Origin: LMUY01 sp965199005
Lineage (GTDB): Bacteria > Pseudomonadota > Alphaproteobacteria > Acetobacterales > Acetobacteraceae
Direction of reading: 5' to 3'
Length of the DNA: 64,000 nucleotides
NCBI GenBank assembly: GCA_965199005.1
Contig: CBDAQK010000001.1
Coordinates: 1,860,001-1,924,000 of the forward strand
Both the position numbers and the translations under genes were made by a program. Below the pieces are notes generated by a model that was given only the letters and a program-made list of their open reading frames with translations, ran no database searches and was not told the DNA's origin. The number at the start of each line of letters is the position of its first letter. The stretch's first letter is position 1. This document shows, piece by piece, positions 43,184-51,688 of this stretch.

Positions 43184-43978
43184 CTAGCTCAGGCCGCGAT
43201 AAAGTTTCCAGGAAGCCATGATCGCAAGAGGATCCGACAGCGCCCGGTAGCCGAGATGGCCGTGGTCGATCGAAGGCGTGGCCGATGTCGGGCGCGAGAG
43301 CAGCGCCTCCAGGACCGTCTCGTCGACCTGGCTGCACATCTCACCGTCCTCATCGCATCGGGTCGGCTCCCGCCCGCCCGCCAGCGCCCGTGACTGTGCT
43401 TCCCCGATTGCACGGTCCACCTGCTCGGGGCTCAAGACCTGGTAGACAAACTGGGAGTAGAGGGAGCGGTGGTGCATCATGATTTGCCGGACCCTGGGGT
43501 CGAGTCCCATATCGGCAGCCCGCTGCCTGTAGCGATGGCGGCCTGCATGGGGATTTGTCCCGGCCGACATCGCCTGCCTGGTCCCGGTGACCCTCTCGAC
43601 GGCTGTCCGCCACGCCTTTTGGAAAGCCTTCACCGTCCAGGGTTGACCGAGCGACGAGCCGTCAAGCGACACAAAGTAGTATGGGCACAGATCGGGGACG
43701 GCCGCCCTGTGATACTGGACGTAGAGCTTGTGCAGCTCCTGAAACATGCGCCCGAGGTCCGGGTCGATCCAGAAGCCCCGAGCGTAGTAGTGCGGCGCGC
43801 CGACCTGCAGAAGCAGGTTCTTCCAGCCCGCCCACTCCCGCTCCCGCTTGTTGTGGCAGTTGCGAGGCATCAGGCCGAAGCGATAGTAGCCTAGTTGGTT
43901 GGGACTACAAACATCAAGCGGTGGGATAGCTGGTGCGGACAGGGAGAAGTAGGCGCGCACGTCGTTCATCGCGTGCAT
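43184..43978 (-). CDS. GmtY-like tyrosine recombinase, C-terminal part
   Basis: 264 residues. Tyrosine-recombinase catalytic residues are visible: HxxR in NPHAGRHRYRQRAADMG, the later His in IMMHHRSLYSQFVY, and the nucleophile Tyr at its end. The N-terminal half with the first catalytic Arg and the core-binding domain is missing; the frame starts close to a tRNA-Thr 3' fragment at 44072. It is therefore probably an inactive remnant. The gene order Y, Z, X on the minus strand with near-zero spacing indicates an operon. Confidence 0.68.
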   Translation of the reverse strand: MHAMNDVRAYFSLSAPAIPPLDVCSPNQLGYYRFGLMPRNCHNKREREWAGWKNLLLQVGAPHYYARGFWIDPDLGRMFQELHKLYVQYHRAAVPDLCPYYFVSLDGSSLGQPWTVKAFQKAWRTAVERVTGTRQAMSAGTNPHAGRHRYRQRAADMGLDPRVRQIMMHHRSLYSQFVYQVLSPEQVDRAIGEAQSRALAGGREPTRCDEDGEMCSQVDETVLEALLSRPTSATPSIDHGHLGYRALSDPLAIMASWKLYRGLS

Positions 43979-44071
43979 TTTCGTTAGGCAAAGTGCGGCT
44001 TTAATGACCTACCCTCCACCTTGAGGTTGCCACCAGAGTTACAAGAGAGTATGAGACTACTGGTTGTGACC

Positions 44072-44114
44072 ATTTGTAATCACGATGCCGCGGGTTCGAT
44101 TCCTGCACCCGGCA
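44072..44114 (+). repeat. tRNA-Thr 3'-half fragment (probable attachment-site remnant)
   Basis: atttgtaatc (anticodon loop, 44072-44081) followed by a five-base variable region, a T arm GCGGG-TTCGATT-CCTGC and the acceptor half ACCCGGC plus A. The first ten bases and the last eight recur in the complete tRNA at 41451-41533. The matching 5' half is absent here. A displaced 3' half at one end of an element is what tRNA-targeting recombinases leave. Confidence 0.6.
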
Positions 44115-44127
44115 TCTACCGGGCCGA

Positions 44128-44382
44128 TCATCGCCAGACAATCAAACCATTGACCCCGATGCACGGCGCCCCCCGGGCGACGGGCCGGTTGCACGCCGGT
44201 CCACGGGGATTTTCCCGGTAGTAGATATGTTGCTGGACCAGATGAGGTCCGCTGATCCGGAAGTAGGCACTTTGCTGCCCTTGGGCCTTGGCTGCAGTGC
44301 ACCCGAGGATGAGTGCCAGACCAACGGTGACGAGGGCAAAACCGCGCAAGACGAGCCGAGTGAAGTAAATGGCGTTGGACAT
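44128..44382 (-). CDS. Small exported protein, unknown
   Basis: 84 residues from ATG 44382. A signal-peptide-like N-terminus (LVLRGFALVTVGLALILGCT) contains a possible lipobox (LILGC). The short mature part has two further cysteines (PACNRP, APCIGV). No family recognised. It reads towards the tRNA fragment. Confidence 0.5.
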   Translation of the reverse strand: MSNAIYFTRLVLRGFALVTVGLALILGCTAAKAQGQQSAYFRISGPHLVQQHIYYRENPRGPACNRPVARGAPCIGVNGLIVWR

Positions 44383-44451
44383 GCCAAGAACATAAAGCGA
44401 ACACGAAGAAGAGTCGACTCGATTCTTTACCGATTCGTCGCGAGGTCGATC

Positions 44452-44919
44452 TCAAGCCAGATTGCCGGTGACCGGACTGGCGACGAGGCGCTTGCTGAGG
44501 AAATACCGGCTTTGATCAGCCGGGTAGTTCGGCAACGCACCGAATTGTTCATAGCCCAGCGCCGCGTAGAATCCGCGTGCCTGGAACGTGTCCAGCCAGG
44601 CCGAGTGGCAGCCGCCAGCTATGGCATGGGCTTCGGCCCGCATCAGCAACGCCCGCCCCACTCCGCGGCCTCGCCACGCCTCGTCGACCCAAAGCGCCTC
44701 CACGAACATCCATTGCCAAGACAGGCTACCGCTCAACCCGGCGGCAAGTGTACCGTCCTCTTCCCGTAGCAGAAGGGCAAAGCGCGCTATGTCCTGCGGC
44801 ACCATCCGGGCGTGGAACGCATTGATCTCCAGGCCCAGCGTGCTTCGTATCTCCGGTGACGGCTTGGTATCGAAAATCAGCCGAAGCTCGGCAGGAAACC
44901 CAGTTGTGCATTGCATCAT
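44452..44919 (-). CDS. GNAT-family N-acetyltransferase
   Basis: 155 residues with the GNAT fold. The acetyl-CoA-binding motif is WVDEAWRGRGVGRALLMRAE, and the C-terminal motif is ARGFYAALGYEQFGALPNYP. Substrate unknown; small stand-alone members often acetylate amino acids or antibiotics. It is divergent from the polysaccharide deacetylase gene. Confidence 0.88.
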   Translation of the reverse strand: MMQCTTGFPAELRLIFDTKPSPEIRSTLGLEINAFHARMVPQDIARFALLLREEDGTLAAGLSGSLSWQWMFVEALWVDEAWRGRGVGRALLMRAEAHAIAGGCHSAWLDTFQARGFYAALGYEQFGALPNYPADQSRYFLSKRLVASPVTGNLA

Positions 44920-45006
44920 GGCCCCCTATGGACGCGGGACTCACTCCACCACCGATTAGGATTCGAGTCATGGCGTCGCGCGATGGTGCCGTAGGAGGGT
45001 TGAACC

Positions 45007-45759
45007 ATGTGCCGCCGATGCCTGTCGCGCCGTGCTTTCCTGGCCACCGCAATCATTGCCCCACTCGCGCCCACGGCCGTCTTGGCGGCGAGCGAGGCGG
45101 TGGTTGAGCCTATGATGCATGTCGCGGACCCGCCGAAAGACTGCGTCGCCGTGGCCCTGACCTTCGACGCCTGCCCCGGCGGTTTCGATCAACGGATCGC
45201 TTCCGCTTTGGTGGCGTTCCGTATTCCGGCCACGGTCTTCGTCACGGGGCTCTGGCTACGTCGCAACACGGCGGGGCTGGCGTTTCTGCTGGCCCATCGC
45301 GGCCTCTTCTGCATCGAAAACCACGGCGAGCGCCATATCCCGCCGATTTTGGGTCAGGGCCGCATCTATGGCATCCCCGTTGCCGGCGACCTCGCCACGG
45401 TGCAGCAGGACGTCAGGGACGGTGCCGCATCCGTCCGGGCCGCGACCGGGGTTACGCCGCGATGGTTCCGCGGCGCCACCGCCCGGTACAGTCAATCGGC
45501 GATACCCGCGATCCAGCAAATGGGCTTCGACATCGCCGGATACTCGCTCAACGCCGATATGGGGGCGTCGCTGCCGGCCGCGCGCGTGGCCGAGCGAATG
45601 GCCGGCGCGACCCATGGCGACGTGGTCATCGCGCACATCAACCAGCCCAACCGGCCGAGCGGCCAGGGCGTGGTGGATGGGCTTGCGGCCCTGCAACGCC
45701 GGGGTGTCACCTTCCTGCGCCTCGACGAGGTCGGGCCAAATGGCCTGGCGCCTGCCTGA
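45007..45759 (+). CDS. Exported polysaccharide deacetylase family protein
   Basis: 250 residues. The N-terminus (CLSRRAFLATAIIAPLAP) carries a twin-arginine-like motif and hydrophobic core, so it is probably exported. NodB-fold motifs are present in variant form: TFDACPGG in place of TFDDGP, NHGERHIP for the His metal ligands, and RGATARYS in place of RPPYG. These changes resemble a divergent deacetylase subgroup with unknown substrate. The peptide-binding protein gene follows after about 100 bases. Confidence 0.82.
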   Translation: MCRRCLSRRAFLATAIIAPLAPTAVLAASEAVVEPMMHVADPPKDCVAVALTFDACPGGFDQRIASALVAFRIPATVFVTGLWLRRNTAGLAFLLAHRGLFCIENHGERHIPPILGQGRIYGIPVAGDLATVQQDVRDGAASVRAATGVTPRWFRGATARYSQSAIPAIQQMGFDIAGYSLNADMGASLPAARVAERMAGATHGDVVIAHINQPNRPSGQGVVDGLAALQRRGVTFLRLDEVGPNGLAPA

Positions 45760-45857
45760 TCTCGGCCGGGCACGGCTCGCCGGGATTGACGAGCTCGCCG
45801 GAGACAGGCCGCTCCCGCTATGGCAGGCTTGGAACAGCAGAGATCGGGAGATTGCCC

Positions 45858-47441
45858 ATGCGTCGTCGGCACTTCATCGCGGCGTCCGTCACTGCGGCGG
45901 CGCTGGGGGCACCTGCCATCAGCCGCGGCCAATCCGCCAAGGTGCTCCGGCTCGTCCCGCAGGCGGATTTGGCCCTGCTCGACCCGATCCAGTCCACCGT
46001 GAACGTCACGCGCAACCACGGCTTCATGGTGTTCGACACGCTGTATGGCATCGATATGAATTTGCGGCCGCAGCCACAGATGGTCGACGGCCACACCGTC
46101 AGCGACGATGGCAGAACCTGGGAGCTGACGCTCCGCGATGGCTTGATGTTCCACGATGGCACGAAGGTGCTGGCCCGCGATGCCGTCGCCAGCATCCAGC
46201 GTTGGGGCAACCGGGACCAGTTCGGGCGCTCGCTCATGTCCTATACCGACGAGGTCGCCGCACCGTCGGACCGTATGATCCGGTTCCGCCTCAAGCGTCC
46301 GTTCCCGCTCCTGCCGGCGGCGTTGGCCAAGATGCAGACCAATATGTGCGTGATCATGCCCGAGCGGCTGGCCAAGACCGATCCGTACACCCAGGTCACG
46401 GAGATGGTCGGCAGCGGTCCGTTCCGCTTCGTGGCGGCTGAACGGGTGCCCGGGTCGCAAGTGGTCTACGAGAAGAACCGCGCCTACGTGCCCCGGCCGG
46501 GCGGCGATGCGGGGTTCACCTCCGGACCGAAGATCGTGAACGTAGACCGCGTGGAATGGAAGGTCATCCCCGACCCGGCGACTGCGGCCGCCGCCATCCA
46601 ATCCGGCGAGGTGGACTGGATCGAGCGTCCCATCCCCGACCTGCTGCCCCTGCTGCGCAAGAACCCGGACATCCTGGTCAAAGCAAACGACCCGTTCGGC
46701 AATATGGAGACCTTCCGCCTCAACCATTTGCAACCGCCCTTCAACAACCCGGCGGTTCGCCGCGCGATCCTGGGTGCCCTCGACCAGACCGAGATCATGT
46801 CCGCCGTGGCCGGTGACGACCATTCGCTCTGGAGGGCTGGGATCGGGGTGTTCCCGCCGGGTTCGCCCTGGGCCAACGATGCCGGTATGGAGGTGCTGAA
46901 CGCGCCGCGCGATTACGACCGCGTCAAGCGTGACCTCGCGGCGGCTGGCTACGATGGCGGGCCCGTGGTGATGCTGGTGGGGACGGACGTTCCGGACATC
47001 GAGGCATGCAGCCAGGTTGGCGCGGCGGCATTCAAGCGGGCCGGGATGAACGTGGATTACCGCGCGCTCGATTGGGGCACGGTAACGCAACGCATCGGCA
47101 GCCAAAAGCCATTGGCAGACGGGGGCTGGAGCTGTTTCTTCGTGCCCAATCGCGGCGATGACGATCTGGACCCCTCGGTGAACGGCAATCTGCGCGGCCT
47201 TGGGCTGAAGGGCTATCCGGGCTGGCCAACCAGCGCCGGTTTGGAAGAGTTGCAGACCCAGTGGCTGGAGGCGACGGACGATACGACGCGCATGCGGATT
47301 TGCCGCGATATTCAATTGCAGGTTTGGCAGGACGTGCCTTACGTCCCGCTTGGGTCGTATTTCCTCCCGATGGTGTTTAGGCGGAGCCTATCGGGCGTCG
47401 TGCCTGGGTTCGCCAAATTCTGGGGCGTGTCGAAGGCCTGA
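45858..47441 (+). CDS. Peptide/opine-type ABC substrate-binding protein (family 5)
   Basis: Periplasmic solute-binding protein, 527 residues, the usual length of the DppA/OppA family. The start at ATG 45858 (GGGAG upstream) gives a Tat-like signal (MRRRHFIAASVTAAALGAPA). Family blocks include DGRTWELTLRDGLMFHDG and MVGSGPFRFV. No permease or ATPase genes are adjacent, so it must pair with components elsewhere. In-frame upstream starts fall inside the deacetylase gene. Confidence 0.92.
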   Translation: MRRRHFIAASVTAAALGAPAISRGQSAKVLRLVPQADLALLDPIQSTVNVTRNHGFMVFDTLYGIDMNLRPQPQMVDGHTVSDDGRTWELTLRDGLMFHDGTKVLARDAVASIQRWGNRDQFGRSLMSYTDEVAAPSDRMIRFRLKRPFPLLPAALAKMQTNMCVIMPERLAKTDPYTQVTEMVGSGPFRFVAAERVPGSQVVYEKNRAYVPRPGGDAGFTSGPKIVNVDRVEWKVIPDPATAAAAIQSGEVDWIERPIPDLLPLLRKNPDILVKANDPFGNMETFRLNHLQPPFNNPAVRRAILGALDQTEIMSAVAGDDHSLWRAGIGVFPPGSPWANDAGMEVLNAPRDYDRVKRDLAAAGYDGGPVVMLVGTDVPDIEACSQVGAAAFKRAGMNVDYRALDWGTVTQRIGSQKPLADGGWSCFFVPNRGDDDLDPSVNGNLRGLGLKGYPGWPTSAGLEELQTQWLEATDDTTRMRICRDIQLQVWQDVPYVPLGSYFLPMVFRRSLSGVVPGFAKFWGVSKA

Positions 47442-47832
47442 CTATCTGTCCGAAAACAAATTGCGATTTTCACTATCTTACCGCAGTGATATCGGGTGGG
47501 AAGCGAAACGTCATTCGCCGCCCAGTGCTGCGACGAGCGGGCCCAAAGTCATTTTAACCGAAGATGAGTGGGTCATCCACTTAACTTGGGCGGGGAAGCG
47601 CACTGGCTCTGCGCCCACGCAAATCCAGCCGGGTATGATGCTGACCAAATCCTACGGGCGCGAGTTTGTTCAGATCATCGGGAAGGCAAAAGACGGGGAG
47701 TGGGACATCTATCGGTGGGTCAGCCCATTTGACCCGCAACACATCAGCCAGACGACGTCGCCGGAAAATGACCTGCTGAAGATGAGCAAAGTCGGGGAGT
47801 AGATAGGCCGCACGGATCGCCGGCTAGGAGCC
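47442..47832. other. No firm gene
   Basis: A plus-strand frame runs through this gap to 47802 and encodes VILTEDEWVIHLTWAGKR and SYGREFVQIIGKAKDGEWDI, but it has no good start and overlaps the previous gene. It could be a small unknown protein or debris beside the following transposase remnant. Confidence 0.35.
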
Positions 47833-47833
47833 G

Positions 47834-47929
47834 CTACCTGCCAAATATCCGGAACTGAACCCGATCGAGAATGTCTGGCAGCTCATCCGTTAAAACTGGT
47901 TGTCCAACCGCGTGTTCCGAACCTACGGA
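47834..47929 (+). pseudogene. IS630-family transposase remnant
   Basis: About 32 codons: LPAKYPELNPIENVWQLIR, a stop, then NWLSNRVFRTY. This is the PxxPELNPIENxW block around the last catalytic Glu of IS630/Tc1 DDE transposases. Nothing else of the element remains. The end overlaps the 3' end of the fic gene. Confidence 0.75.
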
Positions 47930-48672
47930 GCGGGAAGCGCCTCTTGCAAGGCGCCCAAATACTCCCCCAAGGTCGCGTCCAGGCGCTCATGCATAAAGGT
48001 CTGAAACGGGCGCAGGTCTTCTGCAAGAGAACCGCGTTCAAGCGCATCAAGGTATTGCTTGCGATCCTCCGGCCGCACCGTCATCGGCACATAGCCGCCG
48101 CGAATCAACTGCAAGTTCATCAGCAATCGTGCCGTGCGCCCATTGCCATCACTGAAAGGATGGATAGCGGTCAGCCGGAAATGGGCCTCGAATGCCGCTT
48201 CCGGCGTCAAGGCAGTTTGTTCGAGCCAAGTGCCGAACGCCTGCATCAAATCCGGCACTTTCAATGGATTTGGGAAAATGACCGGCGACCCAGCGATGCG
48301 CCGCCGGTGCGGACTGTAGACACCCGCGATATCAGGTTCGCTGCGGGCGACGATCCGACGATGCAACTCGCGGACTGTGGTTTCGCCAACCTGCACAGCG
48401 TGTGCCGCTAGCTCTCGCATCCAGAGCACCGCATCGTAATGATCGACCGCCTCCAGATGCTCCTTGAGCGTTTTCCCGCCAACGGTAATGCCGTGCTCAA
48501 TGACCTCGGCAGTCTCGCGCAGCGTAAGAGTATTTCCTTCGATGGCGTTCGATGTATAGGTCAACTCGACATCATAGTATTTTTGTAGCTGACGGAGCGC
48601 AGCCCCCGACACCGGCCGCAATTGATCGAGCTGCTCCTTTTTGCGTTGGATCGAGGTGAAGAGAGTGTCCAT
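47923..48672 (-). CDS. Fic family protein (probable AMPylase)
   Basis: 249 residues. The catalytic Fic motif HPFSDGNGRTAR is complete, so nucleotidyl transfer (usually AMPylation) should be possible. The N-terminal TYTSNAIEGNTLTLRE contains the inhibitory (S/T)xxxE(G/N) helix, making it a class II, self-inhibited Fic protein. I chose ATG 48672; an in-frame TTG at 48693 is the alternative. A palindrome lies just upstream. The target protein is unknown. Confidence 0.9.
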   Translation of the reverse strand: MDTLFTSIQRKKEQLDQLRPVSGAALRQLQKYYDVELTYTSNAIEGNTLTLRETAEVIEHGITVGGKTLKEHLEAVDHYDAVLWMRELAAHAVQVGETTVRELHRRIVARSEPDIAGVYSPHRRRIAGSPVIFPNPLKVPDLMQAFGTWLEQTALTPEAAFEAHFRLTAIHPFSDGNGRTARLLMNLQLIRGGYVPMTVRPEDRKQYLDALERGSLAEDLRPFQTFMHERLDATLGEYLGALQEALPAP

Positions 48673-48702
48673 GTTTTGGACTAGCGCGGCCAAGGCAAAA
48701 TG

Positions 48703-48724
48703 GCAACATTTCTGTATATGTTGC
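48703..48724 (-). promoter_or_regulatory. Palindrome upstream of fic
   Basis: GCAACAT, eight bases, ATGTTGC: a perfect 7-bp inverted repeat about 30 bases upstream of the fic start, in an AT-rich spot that could hold the -10 region (catatacag on the coding strand). A regulator-binding site is likely; no regulator gene is next to it. Confidence 0.5.
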
Positions 48725-48758
48725 TATCGCGTGTAAGCTTGCGCCGCATCAATCTTGA

Positions 48759-50069
48759 CTATCCAAAGTAATCCGCGGTGCGAATGCTATCCGCACCCGG
48801 AATGCGCTTGCGGGTGAATTCGCCACGCCGGCCGAATGGCACTGTCGCGTCGATCGCCAGCCGGCCCCAATGGTCCCGATGCGCATCCCGGTAAAAACCC
48901 GGCACCTCCGGGATAATCAGCGCCCGGTGGTCGGCACGGCCGCGAGTGAGATAGGCCCACCACACGTCATTAAAATCGTTGATGTCCACATCGGCGTCGA
49001 CAACGAAGACCGTCTTGTTCCAGTCATGGTTGGCGCCGATGGCACTCATCAGCACCTGGCGCGCATGCCCCTCGTAGAGTTGCTCGATCTGCACCACCGT
49101 GCTCATCACCGTCGGCACACAGGCCACATCGATGATGCCGCGCAGTGAGGCACTCATCAGCGCCTGGTAGGTCCGGGTCGCCACCGCCAGTTCCAGCAGC
49201 CGCAAATCCTCTGGCGAGCCGCACACCAGCGCGTGGAACAACGCGTCCGGCCGGCCGACGATGGCGGTCACTTCGAATACGTGGTTGTCGCCGACTTCCA
49301 CGTAGAAGCCCATGAACTCGCCAAACGGCCCCTCCGGGCGGCGGATATGGGGCAGGATGCGGCCCTCGATGACGATCTCGGTGTCGGCCGGCACCTCCAG
49401 CGCCACGGTGCGGCAGCGGCGCATTCGCAGCGGAGCCCCCATGATCTTGGCCGCGACCTCCATCTCACTTTCATCGTACGGCACCGGCGCCGCGGCGGCG
49501 AGCACGAACTCCGCCGGCGGCCCCAACAGGATCGCGGCTTCCAACGCCTCGCCCCGTGCTTCGGCCTTCAACTGGTATTGCGCCAGATGGTGCGAACTGC
49601 CGAGCCTGATCCGCATCTCGGTATCGCTGATGATTTGGCTGCGATGGAATGACAGGTTCGGCACGCCCGTATCCGGATCGTTCGCCAAGAATACCCCAGC
49701 CGTCAGATAGGCGCCCCCATCCCGCTCGAAATAGGTGATCTGTGGCAGCGAGGTCAGGGACAGCAAGTCCAGCCCCGGCGGCTCGTCCACCGTCACCGGC
49801 GCGATGGGCGGGCGCCGCATCAGCTCGGCCCAGCGCCGGCAAAACGATCCCGTGCCCCCGCCGATCATGTCCGTCAACCGTGGCCGGCTGCCGAACAGAT
49901 TGCTGACCACCGCATGCCGCGACCCGGCAACCCGGCGGAACAGGATCGGCGCGTCGCTTTCCTTTTGCGAGGCCTGCACCACGGCGGCCAATTCGTGCTG
50001 ACCGGACACCTCGCGCTCGACCACCCGCATCTGGCCCTGTTGCAGCATCCGCTCGACATAGGCGCGCAT
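48759..50069 (-). CDS. UbiD family (prenyl-FMN-dependent) decarboxylase
   Basis: 436 residues, related to 3-octaprenyl-4-hydroxybenzoate decarboxylase and aromatic or acrylic acid (de)carboxylases. Family features include ITYFERDGGAYLTAGVFLAN, the PFGEFMGFYV block and the C-terminal VDINDFNDVWWAYLTR. ATG 50069 was chosen because GGAGGG lies upstream inside the end of hyuB; the longer frame to 50393 is an artefact. It is third in the hyuA-hyuB-ubiD operon. The ubiX gene at 57006 should supply its cofactor. Substrate is unknown and unlikely to be a ubiquinone precursor in this context. Confidence 0.87.
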   Translation of the reverse strand: MRAYVERMLQQGQMRVVEREVSGQHELAAVVQASQKESDAPILFRRVAGSRHAVVSNLFGSRPRLTDMIGGGTGSFCRRWAELMRRPPIAPVTVDEPPGLDLLSLTSLPQITYFERDGGAYLTAGVFLANDPDTGVPNLSFHRSQIISDTEMRIRLGSSHHLAQYQLKAEARGEALEAAILLGPPAEFVLAAAAPVPYDESEMEVAAKIMGAPLRMRRCRTVALEVPADTEIVIEGRILPHIRRPEGPFGEFMGFYVEVGDNHVFEVTAIVGRPDALFHALVCGSPEDLRLLELAVATRTYQALMSASLRGIIDVACVPTVMSTVVQIEQLYEGHARQVLMSAIGANHDWNKTVFVVDADVDINDFNDVWWAYLTRGRADHRALIIPEVPGFYRDAHRDHWGRLAIDATVPFGRRGEFTRKRIPGADSIRTADYFG

Positions 50070-50071
50070 CG

Positions 50072-51688
50072 TCAGCCCTCCTCTGCTGGTGGGCGTGTGA
50101 CATAGCCCTGCTTCAGATCTTCCGCGATATGCATGGGCGACCGCTTGGCCGGCGGCCCGAAGCCGCCCCCGCCTGGCAGGTCCAGGCGAACATGCCGCCC
50201 GGCCGGGATCATTTGCTGCCCCTTTGGCCGCAGGCTTTCGCCGGTATCCAGTTCCACCCGGCCGGCAGCGCCATCGCCGCCGCCAGCACGGCCGCGCGCC
50301 GGGTGCAGCACGCGGTCGAACACGGCGAACAATTCGAACGCGCCGCCATCGCGGGCCCCGGCCTCGACACGCTGGCCCAGGCCGCCCCGCCATGTGCCCT
50401 CGCCACCGCTATCGGGCCGCAATTCCTTGCGGTGAATGATGATGGGCGCCACCTGCTCGCAAATCTCCACGGAGATGGAGCGGATGCCGCTGGGGAAGGC
50501 CGTGGCGGACAGCCCATCCCGCGATGGCCGCGCGCCGGCCCCGCCCGCGTTGAAGAACAGGATGTTGAACGGGCGCGAACCGCTGCCGCGGAGCTGCATG
50601 CCCCAATTGCAGGCCGAACCCTCGGCCGGAATGAGGTCCGGCAGCAACTCGGCGCAGCAGCCCAGCACCAGCTCGGGCAGAAACTGGCCGATAATGTGCC
50701 GCGCCGCCACCGGCGCCGGGCGCTGCACGTTCAGGATGCAGCCGGCGGGCGCCGTCACGCGGACCGGCGCCAGCGAGCCCTCGTTGTTCGGGATATGCGG
50801 CCCGATGGCGGCGCGCACGCCATAGCTGACATAGGCCTGGGTATAATTCATCACCAGGTTGATGCCATGCGGGCTGGCATCGGACGTACCGGACAAATCC
50901 ACCAGCAACCCGTCCTCGCCGATGCTGAGCGTTGCCACCAAATCGACCGGACGGTCATAGCCGTCGATCCGCATGTGGTTGCGCCAACGCCCATGCGGCA
51001 GCCGGGCGATGGCCGCGCGCATTCCGGCTTCCGACGTCGCGATGATGTCGTCGGCCAGGTCCTCCACATCGGCGATGCCGAACTCGTCGAGCAGTTGGTT
51101 CAGCCGGCCCGCGCTGAATTCGTTGGCCGTGATGTAGGAGAGGATGTCGCCCTCCACCTCATCCGGCGTGCGGACATTGGCGCGGATCAGCCGCATCAGA
51201 TGCGGGTCCACCACGCCGCGGCGGGCCAGCGGCATGATCGGCAGGGCCAGGCCCTCCTCGAACACCGAGCGGGCATCCGGACCCATGCCAAGGCCGCCAA
51301 TATCCACCTGGTGGCAGGTGCAGGCGAAGTAGCCGATGACGCGCCCACTCCGGAACACCGGGGAGAACACGGTGATATCGTGCAGATGGCCGGAGACGAG
51401 CCAAGGGTCGTTGGTGATGTAGTGGTCGCGGGCGGCCATGCTGTCCGGCGGGAAGGCGGCCAGGAAATGTTTGGCGGCGATGGCGGTGCAGTTGACGTGG
51501 CCCGGCGTGCCGGTGCGGGCCTGCGCCACCATCCGGCCACGCTGGTCGAACACCGCCGCCGACAAATCGCCCGCCTCCCGCACGGTCGCGCTGAACGCGG
51601 TTTTCATCAGCGTCTTGGCCTGTTCCTCCACCACGGCGATCAGGCGGTTCCACATGATCTGCCGCGCCAACCGGCTAGGCCCGCTCAT
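50072..51688 (-). CDS. hyuB: Hydantoinase/oxoprolinase/acetone carboxylase, B subunit
   Basis: 538 residues of the HyuB family. Typical blocks are AVFDQRGRMVAQARTGTPGH near the N-terminus and the middle GCILNVQRPAPVAARH, closing with PGGGGFGPP. With HyuA it forms an ATP-dependent enzyme acting on hydantoins, 5-oxoproline or ketones such as acetone or acetophenone. Which substrate applies cannot be read from the sequence. It overlaps hyuA by four bases (ATGA) and ubiD follows after two bases. Confidence 0.9.
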   Translation of the reverse strand: MSGPSRLARQIMWNRLIAVVEEQAKTLMKTAFSATVREAGDLSAAVFDQRGRMVAQARTGTPGHVNCTAIAAKHFLAAFPPDSMAARDHYITNDPWLVSGHLHDITVFSPVFRSGRVIGYFACTCHQVDIGGLGMGPDARSVFEEGLALPIMPLARRGVVDPHLMRLIRANVRTPDEVEGDILSYITANEFSAGRLNQLLDEFGIADVEDLADDIIATSEAGMRAAIARLPHGRWRNHMRIDGYDRPVDLVATLSIGEDGLLVDLSGTSDASPHGINLVMNYTQAYVSYGVRAAIGPHIPNNEGSLAPVRVTAPAGCILNVQRPAPVAARHIIGQFLPELVLGCCAELLPDLIPAEGSACNWGMQLRGSGSRPFNILFFNAGGAGARPSRDGLSATAFPSGIRSISVEICEQVAPIIIHRKELRPDSGGEGTWRGGLGQRVEAGARDGGAFELFAVFDRVLHPARGRAGGGDGAAGRVELDTGESLRPKGQQMIPAGRHVRLDLPGGGGFGPPAKRSPMHIAEDLKQGYVTRPPAEEG

